Shown in pieces: positions 9,342 through 16,915 of a stretch of DNA of 64,000 bases. Under the pieces are notes generated by a model. The model was given only the letters and a program-made list of their open reading frames with translations. It did no database searches and was not told where the DNA came from. Each line of letters opens with the position of its first letter. Within the stretch, counting starts at the first letter, position 1. This DNA comes from Actinomycetota bacterium (GTDB lineage: Bacteria > Actinomycetota > Nitriliruptoria > Nitriliruptorales > JAHWKO01): the NCBI GenBank assembly GCA_019347675.1, contig JAHWKW010000005.1, positions 1 to 64,000 of the forward strand, in the 5' to 3' direction. The position numbers and the translations under genes are program-made.

Positions 9342-10210
9342 ATGTCCGCCCGTCCTCGGCTCTTCCGGTCTCGACGTCTCCGACGACGTGCTCGACGATC
9401 TTCGGGACCGGCTCGTGCGCACGCGGTGGCCCGACGAGATCTCGGGGTCGGGCTGGGAGTACGGCTCGAGTCTCGGGTTCATGCAGCGCCTGACGTCGCA
9501 TTGGCGGGCGGCTTCGACTGGCGGGCACAGGAGGCCAAGCTCAACGCGTACGAGCAGTACCGCATCCCGCTCGACGGCATCGACCTGCACTTCATCCACC
9601 AGCCGGGCGTCGGGCCGCGACCGTTGCTGCTGCTGCACGGGTGGCCGGGGTCGGTGTGGGAGTTCCGCGACCTGATCCCGAGGCTCACCGACCCCGGCCG
9701 TTTCGGAGGCGACCCGGCGGACGCCTTCACGGTGGTCGCTCCGTCACTTCCCGGTTTCACGCTCTCGTTCACCCCGGGCCAGCCGCGGCCGGGCATCGTC
9801 GAGATGGCCGAGCTGTTCGCACCTCTGATGGTCGCGGTTCTCGACTACCGCCAGTTCGCCGCTCAAGGCGGCGACCGGGGCGGTTACGTCGTCGGCCGGC
9901 TCCGCACACGCCCATGCGGACAAGGTGGTCGGCGTCCACCTGAACTTCCTGCCGGTTCCGTTGGACCTGCGGTTCCCCGAAGCTCACCGACGAAGTTCGC
10001 GCCTACCAGGACGAGACCGTCACTGGCAGACCGAAAAGACTGGCTACAGCCGGGTCCAGGGGACGCGCCCGCCCCGCTCGTTGGCTGAGCAGATGTTCAA
10101 CATCCAGCGATGGACGCAGATGCCGCGCGGCGGACACTTCGCAGCACTCGACGCACCGGGTGCTCGCCTCAGACATCGCCGAGTTCTTCCGTTCACTCCC
10201 AGAGCGCTGA
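9342..10210 (+). pseudogene. Epoxide hydrolase (alpha/beta fold), multiply frameshifted and deleted
   Basis: Pieces of an EHN-type epoxide hydrolase occur in order but in different frames. They are LDDLRDRLVRTRWPDEISGS (near 9388-9447), WRAQEAKLNAYEQYRIPLDG and LLLLHGWPGSVWEFRDLIPR (oxyanion HGWP motif, about 9520-9680), HADKVVGVHLNFLPVP (near 9915-9960), SLAEQMFNIQRWTQMPRGGH (near 10077-10140), and a final LASDIAEFFRSLPER ending at 10210. The segment between HLNFLPVP and SLAEQMFN is too short, so the lid domain and one catalytic region are deleted. It is clearly non-functional. Confidence 0.8.
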
Positions 10211-10256
10211 CCAGCCGAGCGCCGAGAACAACGAAGTCCGGCAACGGTCCCGTGCA

Positions 10257-10277
10257 GGCGTTACAGCAGGTAACGCC
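10257..10277. terminator. Perfect 8-bp inverted repeat, terminator-like
   Basis: GGCGTTAC and GTAACGCC separated by 5 bases (AGCAG). It lies between the 3' ends of two convergent genes (the dead epoxide hydrolase and the secreted protein). There is no U-tract, as is common in high-GC actinobacteria, so a termination role is inferred from position. Confidence 0.45.
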
Positions 10278-10317
10278 CAGCGATGTTCCGAACAGCGGGC
10301 CTCGGCGTCGTCAAGCA

Positions 10318-10896
10318 TCACTGGCTTACTCTCCCCTGACGCCGAATGTGCCGATACGCGAACCAACTGCCACCCGACAGCAGAGCGACCAACGCGAGCG
10401 CGACCGCCATGCCAGCCGCCCCTTCGAGTGCCCTCCGATCCGCACCTGCATTCCCAGTCGCGACAGGTCCTCGCGTGGAGTCGGGTCTGAGTCGGGCGAC
10501 GAGAGGTTCGGCCGCCTCAGCCACAAGGCAGTCGTTGGTTCGAAACCCGCCTTCCTCCGTGGCGATGATGTAGCGAGTCCCCGGCACAAGTTGGGCGTCG
10601 ACGGATGTGTAGCTCTTGGAGATCACGTTGAGCGGCCACCACGGAGGGTCGGCGTGTCTCGTCTGTACCACGACCGACGGTGCAAGGTCGGGACCACGCC
10701 ATGTCTCCTCAACGTCCACGCGGGCGTAGTAGTGATTCCTCTCAACGACGGTACCTACGAAAACCATCTGCTTGCCCGCGATTAGCTTCACCGGGTCCGC
10801 CGCGCACGAAGCGCCGGCGGAAGCCGTCGTCATGGTGCTGAGCAGCACGGCGATTATCGCGACGGCCGGATACATCCGAAGCCGAGAACCTGCCAT
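10318..10896 (-). CDS. Secreted/membrane-anchored protein with TIMP/OB-like domain
   Basis: 192 residues. A signal peptide (AVAIIAVLLSTMTTASAGASC) is followed by an extracellular domain beginning CAADPVKLIAGKQMVFVGTVVERN and VDVEETWRG. It ends with a C-terminal hydrophobic segment (GMAVALALVALLSGGSWFAY) and basic residues. The VFVGTV...VEETWRG pattern is typical of actinobacterial surface proteins resembling the tissue-inhibitor-of-metalloproteinase OB fold. It probably sits on the outer face of the membrane, anchored at its C-terminus. Two cysteines (the first mature residue and NDCLV) could form a disulfide. Function unknown. Confidence 0.7.
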   Translation of the reverse strand: MAGSRLRMYPAVAIIAVLLSTMTTASAGASCAADPVKLIAGKQMVFVGTVVERNHYYARVDVEETWRGPDLAPSVVVQTRHADPPWWPLNVISKSYTSVDAQLVPGTRYIIATEEGGFRTNDCLVAEAAEPLVARLRPDSTRGPVATGNAGADRRALEGAAGMAVALALVALLSGGSWFAYRHIRRQGRVSQ

Positions 10897-11292
10897 CGGA
10901 CTTTTCCTCGCGATGATGCGCCGATGCTAGACGAGAAACTCTCTCTTGCTATGACGTCAGCCGCTGGCTCCTGGTTCCGCGGCCCACCGGTTGCCGTGAC
11001 CCACTCCGATTCCGGGAAGAGTGCCAAGCATCGATGCAACCGGCGATACCGCGTTGAAGAGTTGCGCCATATCCGCTGCCATGGCGAGGCCGTTCCGGCG
11101 TCCGCCCACGCGAAACCACTGCGATGCTGACAGCGGCTGTTCGTCCTGCCAGGGTGAGCGCCCGAGATGTCCGTCGCCGGTCTGGCTCGCGTCACCACTG
11201 ACCGCGTGTCTGGGAACCGATCCGTCGTCCGGTGGGCGGCATTTCGCAGGCACAGCGAGGGCCGGGCCTCCGTGACCTGATAGCGTCCTATG
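10897..11292. other. No supported gene
   Basis: Upstream region of the secreted protein and a spacer up to an IS110 relic. It probably contains the promoter of the minus-strand gene, but no clear -35/-10 pair can be defended. Confidence 0.35.
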
Positions 11293-11458
11293 TCAAGCGG
11301 CAGCCGGGATGGCGGGTGCTGGGGCTCGGTCAACGTCGTCTCGGATGCGCCGGTAGACGACCTTGGCGAGCTGTCGCTTCAAGCAGCGCATGGCCTCCTT
11401 ACGGCTCTTACCCTTGTTGATCTTGCAGCGGCAGTAGTCCCGACCAGGACCTGGGTGG
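11293..11458 (-). pseudogene. IS110-family transposase C-terminal remnant
   Basis: A minus-strand reading without a start: GRDYCRCKINKGKSRKEAMR, then CLKRQLAKVVYRRI and an Ala/Pro tail ending at 11293. The K-x-R-K-E-A-M-R-C-L-K-R motif is characteristic of the C-terminal Transposase_20 domain of IS110-family enzymes. The catalytic DEDD and serine parts are absent, so this is a scar of an old insertion. Confidence 0.6.
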
Positions 11459-11559
11459 ATGCGCCAATGTGCCGGGAGCGCGCTGCACGTGACCGTGGCA
11501 CGTCGGCCTGTACCCGGTGGCGAAGGATTCGATCGCTCTGGGACCGGCGGGAGCCGTCG

Positions 11560-12148
11560 TCACACCGCTGCTGGCTCGACGGCGTACTGGGCGAGAACGA
11601 TCCCGGAGCCGTCCCAGGTACGGGTGCCGACGAGCCGCAACGAGATCGGGGGCCGGCCTTCGAACGCGGGCGTGCCTGCGCCGAGTACGCCGGCGCCGAT
11701 CATCAGGTGCAGCTCATCGACCAGATCGTTGGCCAGCAGGTCGTTCCACAGTGTGTGGCTGCCGAAGATCAGGATGTCACGGCCTGCCCCCCCTTGAGCT
11801 CCCGGATCCGTTCGTGCGCGTCGGCCAGCCTCACGATGCGAGTGTTCTGCCACGGTGCGGTCTGGTCAGACGTCAGGCGATCTGAGACGACCACCTCTCG
11901 ATCGCGTTGTTGAGCCGTGAGATCTCTCTGACCACCGGTCGCGCGTCGGGGTCGTCGGCGATGGGCGGCCAGTAGTCCTTGAACCCTTCGTAGGACTTCC
12001 GGCAGAGCAGCAGCGTGTCGGCGGTCCGCAGCCGCTCGGCGTTGTAGACGTCGAACGCCTCGTCGAACGGCAGGGCCATGACGTTGCCGCCCGGACCTTC
12101 GTCGTAGCCGTCGAGCGAGACGATGTTGCAGACGATCACCTGACGCAT
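11560..12148 (-). pseudogene. RibD_C / dihydrofolate-reductase-family protein, frameshifted
   Basis: The N-terminal half is intact from the ATG at 12148 (MRQVIVCNIVSLDGYDEGPG, TLLLCRKSYEGFKDYW). It is followed by LTSDQTAPWQNTRIVRLADA in a second frame, and RDILIFGSHTLWNDLLANDL, VDELHLMIGAGVLGAG in a third, ending at 11560. Two indels, near 11880 and 11800, split the protein. When whole it would be a reductase-like protein of unknown substrate, the same family as the broken gene at 6.4 kb. Confidence 0.8.
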
Positions 12149-12431
12149 CCTGAGGCCTTCCCGGACGTGCTCCGTGGGCGCGTCTCATTGGTTGAGACGC
12201 CGCGCTCTCCGCGAACTCATCGATGGAAGACGTGGCCGGCAGAACGCAGTCGCGCCGATGAACCTAGAGAACGGCGTTCTTCGACGCTGTCGGAACGCGG
12301 CAGTTGCAGTTCGCGTGACGCGATCCTGCACCAAGTTCAACCCTCGCGCCATTGTCTCGTAGGAGACGGGGTCGGTGTCTGCCAGGACCAGAGTTGGTTC
12401 TGGCGCCGATGACTGACGCGTCCCTCGTATC

Positions 12432-13043
12432 ATGCGGGGCAACCGCGAATCGGCGCATGCTGTGTCCAGGGACAGCAACCGTGAGCAGGACCCCGGGGAC
12501 GTCCGGGTGGTCTTTCGTCGTCTGACCGACGACGACCTTCCGCTGCTGTACCGGTGGCTCAACGAGCCAGGCGTGGTTCGCTGGTGGGAAGGCGACGACG
12601 TCACTTGGCCCGCTGTCGTGCGCGACTACGGCTCGGCGTCGACGGACGCCGCCGAGCGCTGGCTCGCGCTCCTCGAAGGCCGGCCGATCGGGTGGATTCA
12701 GTGTTACCTCGCTGCCCACTACGTCGGGGAGGCCGAACCCGAGGCGTGGTGGGGGCTCGGCGTCGACCGCACTGCCGCAGGGATCGACTACCTCATCGGG
12801 GAGCCCACCGAGCGAGGTAAGGGACTCGGCACGAGGATGATCGGGGGTTTCGTCCAGGACGTCGTAGTCCTGCGACACCCGGACTGGACGCAGGTTTGCG
12901 CATCGCCGGTGTCGGCGAACGTCGCGTCGTGGCGGGCGCTCGAGAAGTCGGGCTTCACCTTCCGCGGCGAGTTCGCGAGCGAGCACGGACGCTGCCGGCT
13001 CATGGTCTTGGAGAGGGCAGCGATCGAGCGTCGGTCACCGTGA
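12432..13043 (+). CDS. GNAT acetyltransferase, AAC(6')-like
   Basis: A 203-residue GNAT protein. The domain starts VVFRRLTDDDLPLLYRWLNE, with VRWWEGDD, then the acetyl-CoA binding motif A region (GIDYLIGEPTERGKGLGTRM, containing R-G-K-G-L-G) and ANVASWRALEKSGFTFRGEF near the end. The layout is close to the AAC(6')-Ib/IucB branch, which acetylates aminoglycosides or hydroxylysine-type substrates. A chromosomal homologue cannot be called a resistance enzyme from sequence alone. A GTG at 12459 could be the true start, trimming 9 residues. Confidence 0.8.
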   Translation: MRGNRESAHAVSRDSNREQDPGDVRVVFRRLTDDDLPLLYRWLNEPGVVRWWEGDDVTWPAVVRDYGSASTDAAERWLALLEGRPIGWIQCYLAAHYVGEAEPEAWWGLGVDRTAAGIDYLIGEPTERGKGLGTRMIGGFVQDVVVLRHPDWTQVCASPVSANVASWRALEKSGFTFRGEFASEHGRCRLMVLERAAIERRSP

Positions 13044-13243
13044 AGAATCCGAGGGAGCACCTGTCGTATCCACTGCTCCAGGGGGTGCAGACGCGGCACA
13101 GAGTTCTCCGCCGGGTGTCCTTGATTTCAAGATTTGCGCCCGAGGGCCGAGCGGGCATTACTCCCGCATCGGCGTTTCGATTGCACCTCGCGCGTAGGGT
13201 TCAATTCGTCGGTGTTCGATTTGCGCGGGCCATGGCGTGCTCA

Positions 13244-13280
13244 CTACACGATCCGTGTCATGACGTGTATCCTTGAGGGC
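13244..13280 (+). promoter_or_regulatory. Candidate operator/promoter of the toxin-antitoxin pair
   Basis: The 40 bases upstream of the antitoxin contain a perfect palindrome GTCATGAC (13257-13264), an ACACG-atc-CGTGT inverted repeat (13246-13258) and a further CGTGT just after. RHH antitoxins bind such short repeats to autoregulate their operon. The assignment is by position and symmetry only. Confidence 0.4.
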
Positions 13281-13532
13281 ATGGCATCGCAGCGGCTGAA
13301 CATAACCCTCGACGACGAACACGCCAGCAAGCTGGCACGCCTGGCGTCACGGGTCCACGTCAACGAGGGCACACTGGCACGATCGTTGCTCTCCTCAGCG
13401 ATCGACGACGCCGACCCAGATCCTGACACGGTCGTCGCTGTGCTTGACGGCATCGACGGGGCGTGGGAACGCGCGCAGCTCGGTCGCCGCCAGGCAGCCG
13501 AAGGTGACACGGTCGATCTCGACGACCTGTAG
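13281..13532 (+). CDS. RHH-type antitoxin
   Basis: An 83-residue protein from the ATG at 13281. The N-terminal ribbon-helix-helix reads MASQRLNITLDDEHASKLAR, followed by ARSLLSSAIDD. The acidic C-terminal tail (DPDPDTVVAVLDGI, DTVDLDDL) would wrap the toxin. The stop is 3 bases before the GTG of the toxin, so the two are translationally coupled. Antitoxins of this kind neutralise a ParE/RelE toxin and repress their own promoter. Confidence 0.85.
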   Translation: MASQRLNITLDDEHASKLARLASRVHVNEGTLARSLLSSAIDDADPDPDTVVAVLDGIDGAWERAQLGRRQAAEGDTVDLDDL

Positions 13533-13535
13533 CCG

Positions 13536-13823
13536 GTGGCGCGAGTCGAATTCAGCCGGGCGGCCGTCGAGGATCTCGATCGACTCATCGCTGTGCTCAG
13601 CTTGCCTGCGGACACGCGCGGCCGGGTCCGTCGCAGCCTCAGGCCCCTGACCGAGTTCCCACGCCTCGGCCCCGAACTGACCGGCCGCTGGCAAGGGACC
13701 CGGTTCCTGCTCGGCCCCTGGCGATGGATGGTGCTCGTCCACGAATACGTCGAGGACCAGGACAGGGTGGTTGTCCTCACCGTCCAAGACGCCCGATCAT
13801 CGTCATCAGCAGCGCGCGAGTAG
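13536..13823 (+). CDS. ParE/RelE-family toxin
   Basis: 95 residues from a GTG at 13536. The ParE/RelE fold is recognisable: VEFSRAAVEDLDRLIAVL at the N-terminus, RRSLRPLTEFPRLGPELTGR in the middle and VLVHEYVEDQDRVVVLTVQDAR at the C-terminus. ParE toxins inhibit DNA gyrase and RelE toxins cut mRNA on the ribosome; sequence inspection alone does not separate them here. It is paired with the RHH antitoxin directly upstream and appears intact. Confidence 0.85.
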   Translation: MARVEFSRAAVEDLDRLIAVLSLPADTRGRVRRSLRPLTEFPRLGPELTGRWQGTRFLLGPWRWMVLVHEYVEDQDRVVVLTVQDARSSSSAARE

Positions 13824-14063
13824 CCAACGGGACAACCGGACGTGGAGACCCCGCCCGATCGGCGAGCACGGAACCGCGCGTCCGATGCAACATCGCGGAC
13901 TACAGGCCTCGCGGCGGATGGCCGTAGAGGCACGGGGTCGAGTTGCTTTCATCGGTTCTCAGGATGCTGTTCGACGCGCCCTTGAGCGCTCGCCCTTCGC
14001 ACTCGTGCCGAGTGTTCGCCGAGTGCCCGATCGTCGAGTCCCATCCAGTGCAGCCCCTCAGCC

Positions 14064-14351
14064 TCAAGGGTTTCCCAGGAAGCTGTAGCGGACAACGCCG
14101 TCACCGAGGGGCTGAGGGTCCGCGTACTGGGTGCCCGTGACGTTACGGAAGGTGCACGTGGTCACGTTCACGGCGTCGACGAGAACCGCGGGGCACTCCT
14201 GGTTCCCAAAGTGCAGGAGTATCCGCACGTCGGCTGGTGCACCAGGACGGTGCAGCGCATAGGACGGGTCCACGTAGGACTGACCCGTCAGGTCCAGTAA
14301 GACGACTGTGCCCTTGTGGAAGCCAGCCGTCGCCTCGGGTAGCCCACCCAT
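14064..14351 (-). CDS. Possible small hypothetical protein or gene remnant
   Basis: A minus-strand frame with moderately protein-like composition (TVVLLDLTGQSYVDPSYALH, ADVRILLHFGNQECPAVLVD, RYSFLGNP at the end). It could be the C-terminal part of an exported protein whose N-terminus has been lost. No signal peptide is present and no family is recognised. The start at 14351 is arbitrary. Confidence 0.3.
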   Translation of the reverse strand: MGGLPEATAGFHKGTVVLLDLTGQSYVDPSYALHRPGAPADVRILLHFGNQECPAVLVDAVNVTTCTFRNVTGTQYADPQPLGDGVVRYSFLGNP

Positions 14352-14739
14352 CCTGTCGTCCAGCTGCGATCCACGGATGCCCCTTTCACACAAGCAGCGT
14401 AGGGAGTGACGGGCTTGCCGGTCGCCATCCGTGTCCGCGATACGGCACAAACACCGTCAAACACGGTCGTTCGTGCGCCGGTGACGGTCGGCGACTTTCA
14501 AGTTAGTTCTCCATGCCCGCGCTGGACGGCACCCATGACCGGCTGGCCCATCGGGTGGCGTAGGTGCGACGCAGGGTCTCCTCCGCGCTCCCACAGGAGG
14601 ATCGCTTCACCCTCATGCGGTTGCTCTCGCGGCTCGTCGCAACGTTCGAGTACACGGGCCTGTGAGTGCTACCTACTCACGGCCCGTCGAGAGCCACCTG
14701 GTTCGCAACCGATCGGGTACGTCGGGGTCCTGCGAGCGG
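14352..14739. other. No supported gene
   Basis: Only low-complexity Arg/Pro frames are seen between the doubtful small protein and the dienelactone-hydrolase gene. Confidence 0.35.
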
Positions 14740-15312
14740 TCAGCGTCTCATCAGCCAGGTGATGATCGTGTCGAGCATGGCGGTCGTGGCCTGGGCGTCG
14801 TGCTCGTGCCAGTCGGAGTCGGCGAACAGGTGCGCGTCGATCGGGTACTCGTGGTAGTCGAGCAGGTCGTCGGGGATGCCGGCGGTGGCTTGTATGGCGT
14901 CGTCTCGGTCGAACCAGGGGTCGTCGGCTGCGACGTGCAGCTGCACGGGGACGCGGGCCGGCCAGGCGTCGAGTCCCAGATGCTCCAGGCCGAGGGCTCC
15001 TTGGATCAGCACCGCGCCGCGGGCTCCGGGTCGGGTCGCTGCGAGTAGCTGTGCCGGGGCGGTACCCATCGAGAACCCTGCGTAGACCAGTTGTTCGGGC
15101 AGGTCATCGACGGCGTCCTGGGCCCGGCCGATCAGGATGGGGATACCGATCGTGTCGCGGTGGGCCACCGCGGCGTCGAGGTCGTCGAAGACCTCGCCGT
15201 CGAACAGGTCGGGGGTGTGCACCACGTGCCCGTGGTCGCGCAGGTGCTCGGCGAACCGGCCGATGGCCGGCCGCAGCCCCAGAGCGGAGTGGAAGACGAC
15301 GATCTCGGCCAT
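14740..15312 (-). CDS. Dienelactone hydrolase family protein
   Basis: 190 residues from the ATG at 15312, with TTGGAGG upstream. It is an alpha/beta hydrolase of the DLH family: MAEIVVFHSALGLRPAIGRF, HVVHTPDLFDGEVFDDLD, then YAGFSMGTAPAQLLAA. The nucleophile elbow is G-F-S-M-G, with Ser instead of the Cys of classical dienelactone hydrolase. The later Asp (AADDPWF) and His (DAHLFAD) complete a triad. The substrate is unknown. It is divergent from a WYL regulator 81 bp away, a pairing common in actinobacteria that suggests the regulator controls it. Confidence 0.85.
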   Translation of the reverse strand: MAEIVVFHSALGLRPAIGRFAEHLRDHGHVVHTPDLFDGEVFDDLDAAVAHRDTIGIPILIGRAQDAVDDLPEQLVYAGFSMGTAPAQLLAATRPGARGAVLIQGALGLEHLGLDAWPARVPVQLHVAADDPWFDRDDAIQATAGIPDDLLDYHEYPIDAHLFADSDWHEHDAQATTAMLDTIITWLMRR

Positions 15313-15393
15313 GACGAGCCTCCAAGATGTGTTGACCGCCGCCACCCTACGGACCACGATGGCACCGTCCTGTCACCGTTTCTGAGGGCGCTG

Positions 15394-16158
15394 GTGAACC
15401 GCACGGAGCGGCTGTACGCCATCGTCGAGGAGCTGCGGGTCGCGGGCCCCAGCGGTCGCACCGCGGGGTGGCTCGCCGACCGGTTCGAGGTCTCGACCCG
15501 CACGATCAAACGGGATGTGCGCGCGCTGGAACAGGCCGACGTGCCCATCTGGTCGGTGGACGGGCGCGGGGGCGGCTACCGGCTCCAGCGCAGCGCCGCC
15601 CTGCCTCCACTGAGCTTCACCGCCGGAGAGGCCACCGCGATCGCCGTCGCACTCGCTGCAGAACCGAGCCTGCCGTTCGGACCGGACGGGCGGACCGCCC
15701 TGGCCAAGGTGCTCGGCGCCATGGACGACACCCAGCGGCGACGAACCGACGACCTGGCATCACGCATCTGGATGGGAACGACGGCCGGCGACGGCCGACC
15801 TGCCGCCGCCAGGATCCTCGACGAGGCGCTGCGCGCTTCTCTGGTGGTCCACCTCGACTACCGGGATGCCGAGGGCCGGGGGACCAGGTCGCGTCCGGTC
15901 GAACCGCTGGCGTTCGCTCGGACCGGTGGCCACTGGTACCTGCTGGGGTGGTGCCGGGAACGCGAGGCCGGGCGCTGGTTCCGGATGGACCGCATCCAAG
16001 ACGCCCGAGCCACCCGCGAGCAGTTCCCCCCGAGGGATCTCCACGAGGTGTTCGGGGCGGCACCTGACGACGCCCACCCGGTTGACATCCAGCCGAGGAC
16101 CGGCACACCTCGAACACCCACGGGATCGCGAGGTCACGTCCGACGCGCCGCAACGTAG
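15394..16158 (+). CDS. HTH-WYL transcriptional regulator
   Basis: 254 residues from a GTG at 15394. The N-terminal DeoR-like winged helix (RTERLYAIVEELRVAGPSGR, WLADRFEVSTRTIKRDVRAL) is followed by the typical GRGGGYRLQ wing and a WYL sensor domain (VEPLAFARTGGHWYLLGWCR, WFRMDRIQDA). WYL domains bind ligands such as nucleic acids or small molecules. The divergent neighbour is a DLH hydrolase, its likely target. The long in-frame extension back to 15091 is antisense to that hydrolase and is rejected. Confidence 0.85.
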   Translation: MNRTERLYAIVEELRVAGPSGRTAGWLADRFEVSTRTIKRDVRALEQADVPIWSVDGRGGGYRLQRSAALPPLSFTAGEATAIAVALAAEPSLPFGPDGRTALAKVLGAMDDTQRRRTDDLASRIWMGTTAGDGRPAAARILDEALRASLVVHLDYRDAEGRGTRSRPVEPLAFARTGGHWYLLGWCREREAGRWFRMDRIQDARATREQFPPRDLHEVFGAAPDDAHPVDIQPRTGTPRTPTGSRGHVRRAAT

Positions 16159-16381
16159 GTGCCGGAGTGTGTGGACGGACGCCATCCCAGGTAGGTCGTT
16201 CGCACGCCGGGCAGCAGCAGGAGCGCCAACACGATCACGCTGATGAGCGTTCCGGGAACCAGGTACAGAGCGAGCCGATCGCGAGAACCGCCATGGCCCA
16301 CCAGGCCCACACCTGGCGCAAGGCGAAGGCGGCGATCGCCACCAGCCACGTCATGCCGTAGACGACGAAGAACCACTTCAT
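16134..16381 (-). pseudogene. Small membrane protein with a single frameshift
   Basis: From the ATG at 16381 the frame encodes MKWFFVVYGMTWLVAIAAFA and LRQVWAWWAMAVLAIGSL. A one-base shift near 16275 then moves the protein to the next frame, which continues YLVPGTLISVIVLALLLLPG and ends VRTTYLGWRP at 16134. The rejoined protein would be about 82 residues with three membrane segments. Its 3' end overlaps that of the WYL regulator by 25 bases. Function unknown. Confidence 0.55.
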
Positions 16382-16534
16382 CGTCGTCGACCGCGGATCG
16401 ACCACGAGGCTTCGACCAGGCTCGCCAGGGTCCCAGTTGGTCCGCGTGCCCACCGGATGACGGCGTGAAGTAGTCGCCGACGATGAGTGCCCGAAGTTCG
16501 GTCTCGGGCGGCGCAACGAACAACATCACCCCAC

Positions 16535-16555
16535 CCCACCTTGGGTGGGTAGGAT
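16535..16555 (+). promoter_or_regulatory. Candidate CsoR operator and -10 element
   Basis: Perfect inverted repeat CCCACC-TTG-GGTGGG (16535-16549) immediately followed by TAGGAT, a good -10 hexamer (16550-16555), 29 bases before the csoR start. CsoR repressors bind G/C-tract pseudo-palindromes overlapping the promoter, so binding here would block RNA polymerase until copper is sensed. Confidence 0.65.
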
Positions 16556-16583
16556 GGACGGCATATCGACCGAGGAGACGCCG

Positions 16584-16898
16584 GTGCGCGCGGAACACGA
16601 ACGGACGGTGCTGAACCGGCTGAAGACGGCCAGGGGTCAGCTCGACGGCGTGGTGCGGATGGTGGAGGACGGCGCCTACTGCCCCGACATGATGAAGCAG
16701 CTCGCCGCGGTGCAGGGGCTGCTGGAGGCGGCCAGCCGGACGGTGCTGCGCAACCACCTCGAGACCTGCGTGGCGGACGCGGTCCGCGCCGGCCGCACCG
16801 AGGAGATCGTGGACGAGCTGATGGAGACCCTGAAGTTCGACAAGCGGGCGCTGCGTCCCTCGCTCAGCGCGAGCGAGCTCGACGGCGCGCCGGCCTGA
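16584..16898 (+). CDS. csoR: Copper-sensing transcriptional repressor CsoR
   Basis: 104 residues from a GTG at 16584, behind GAGGAG. It is an all-helical DUF156 protein with the Cu(I) ligands Cys33 (AYCPDM), His58 and Cys62 (RNHLETC), matching the C-H-C set of M. tuberculosis CsoR. Binding of Cu(I) releases the operator. The upstream ATG at 16554 overlaps the -10 element, which favours the GTG start and puts the ligands at the usual positions. It is the first gene of the csoR-copA-copZ unit, 17 bases before copA. Confidence 0.92.
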   Translation: MRAEHERTVLNRLKTARGQLDGVVRMVEDGAYCPDMMKQLAAVQGLLEAASRTVLRNHLETCVADAVRAGRTEEIVDELMETLKFDKRALRPSLSASELDGAPA

Positions 16899-16915
16899 CC
16901 GGGAGGACGCCCACC

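Noticed and set aside
15091-15393. N-terminal extension of the WYL regulator
   Set aside because: It runs antisense through the DLH hydrolase. The WYL/HTH domain begins at the GTG at 15394.
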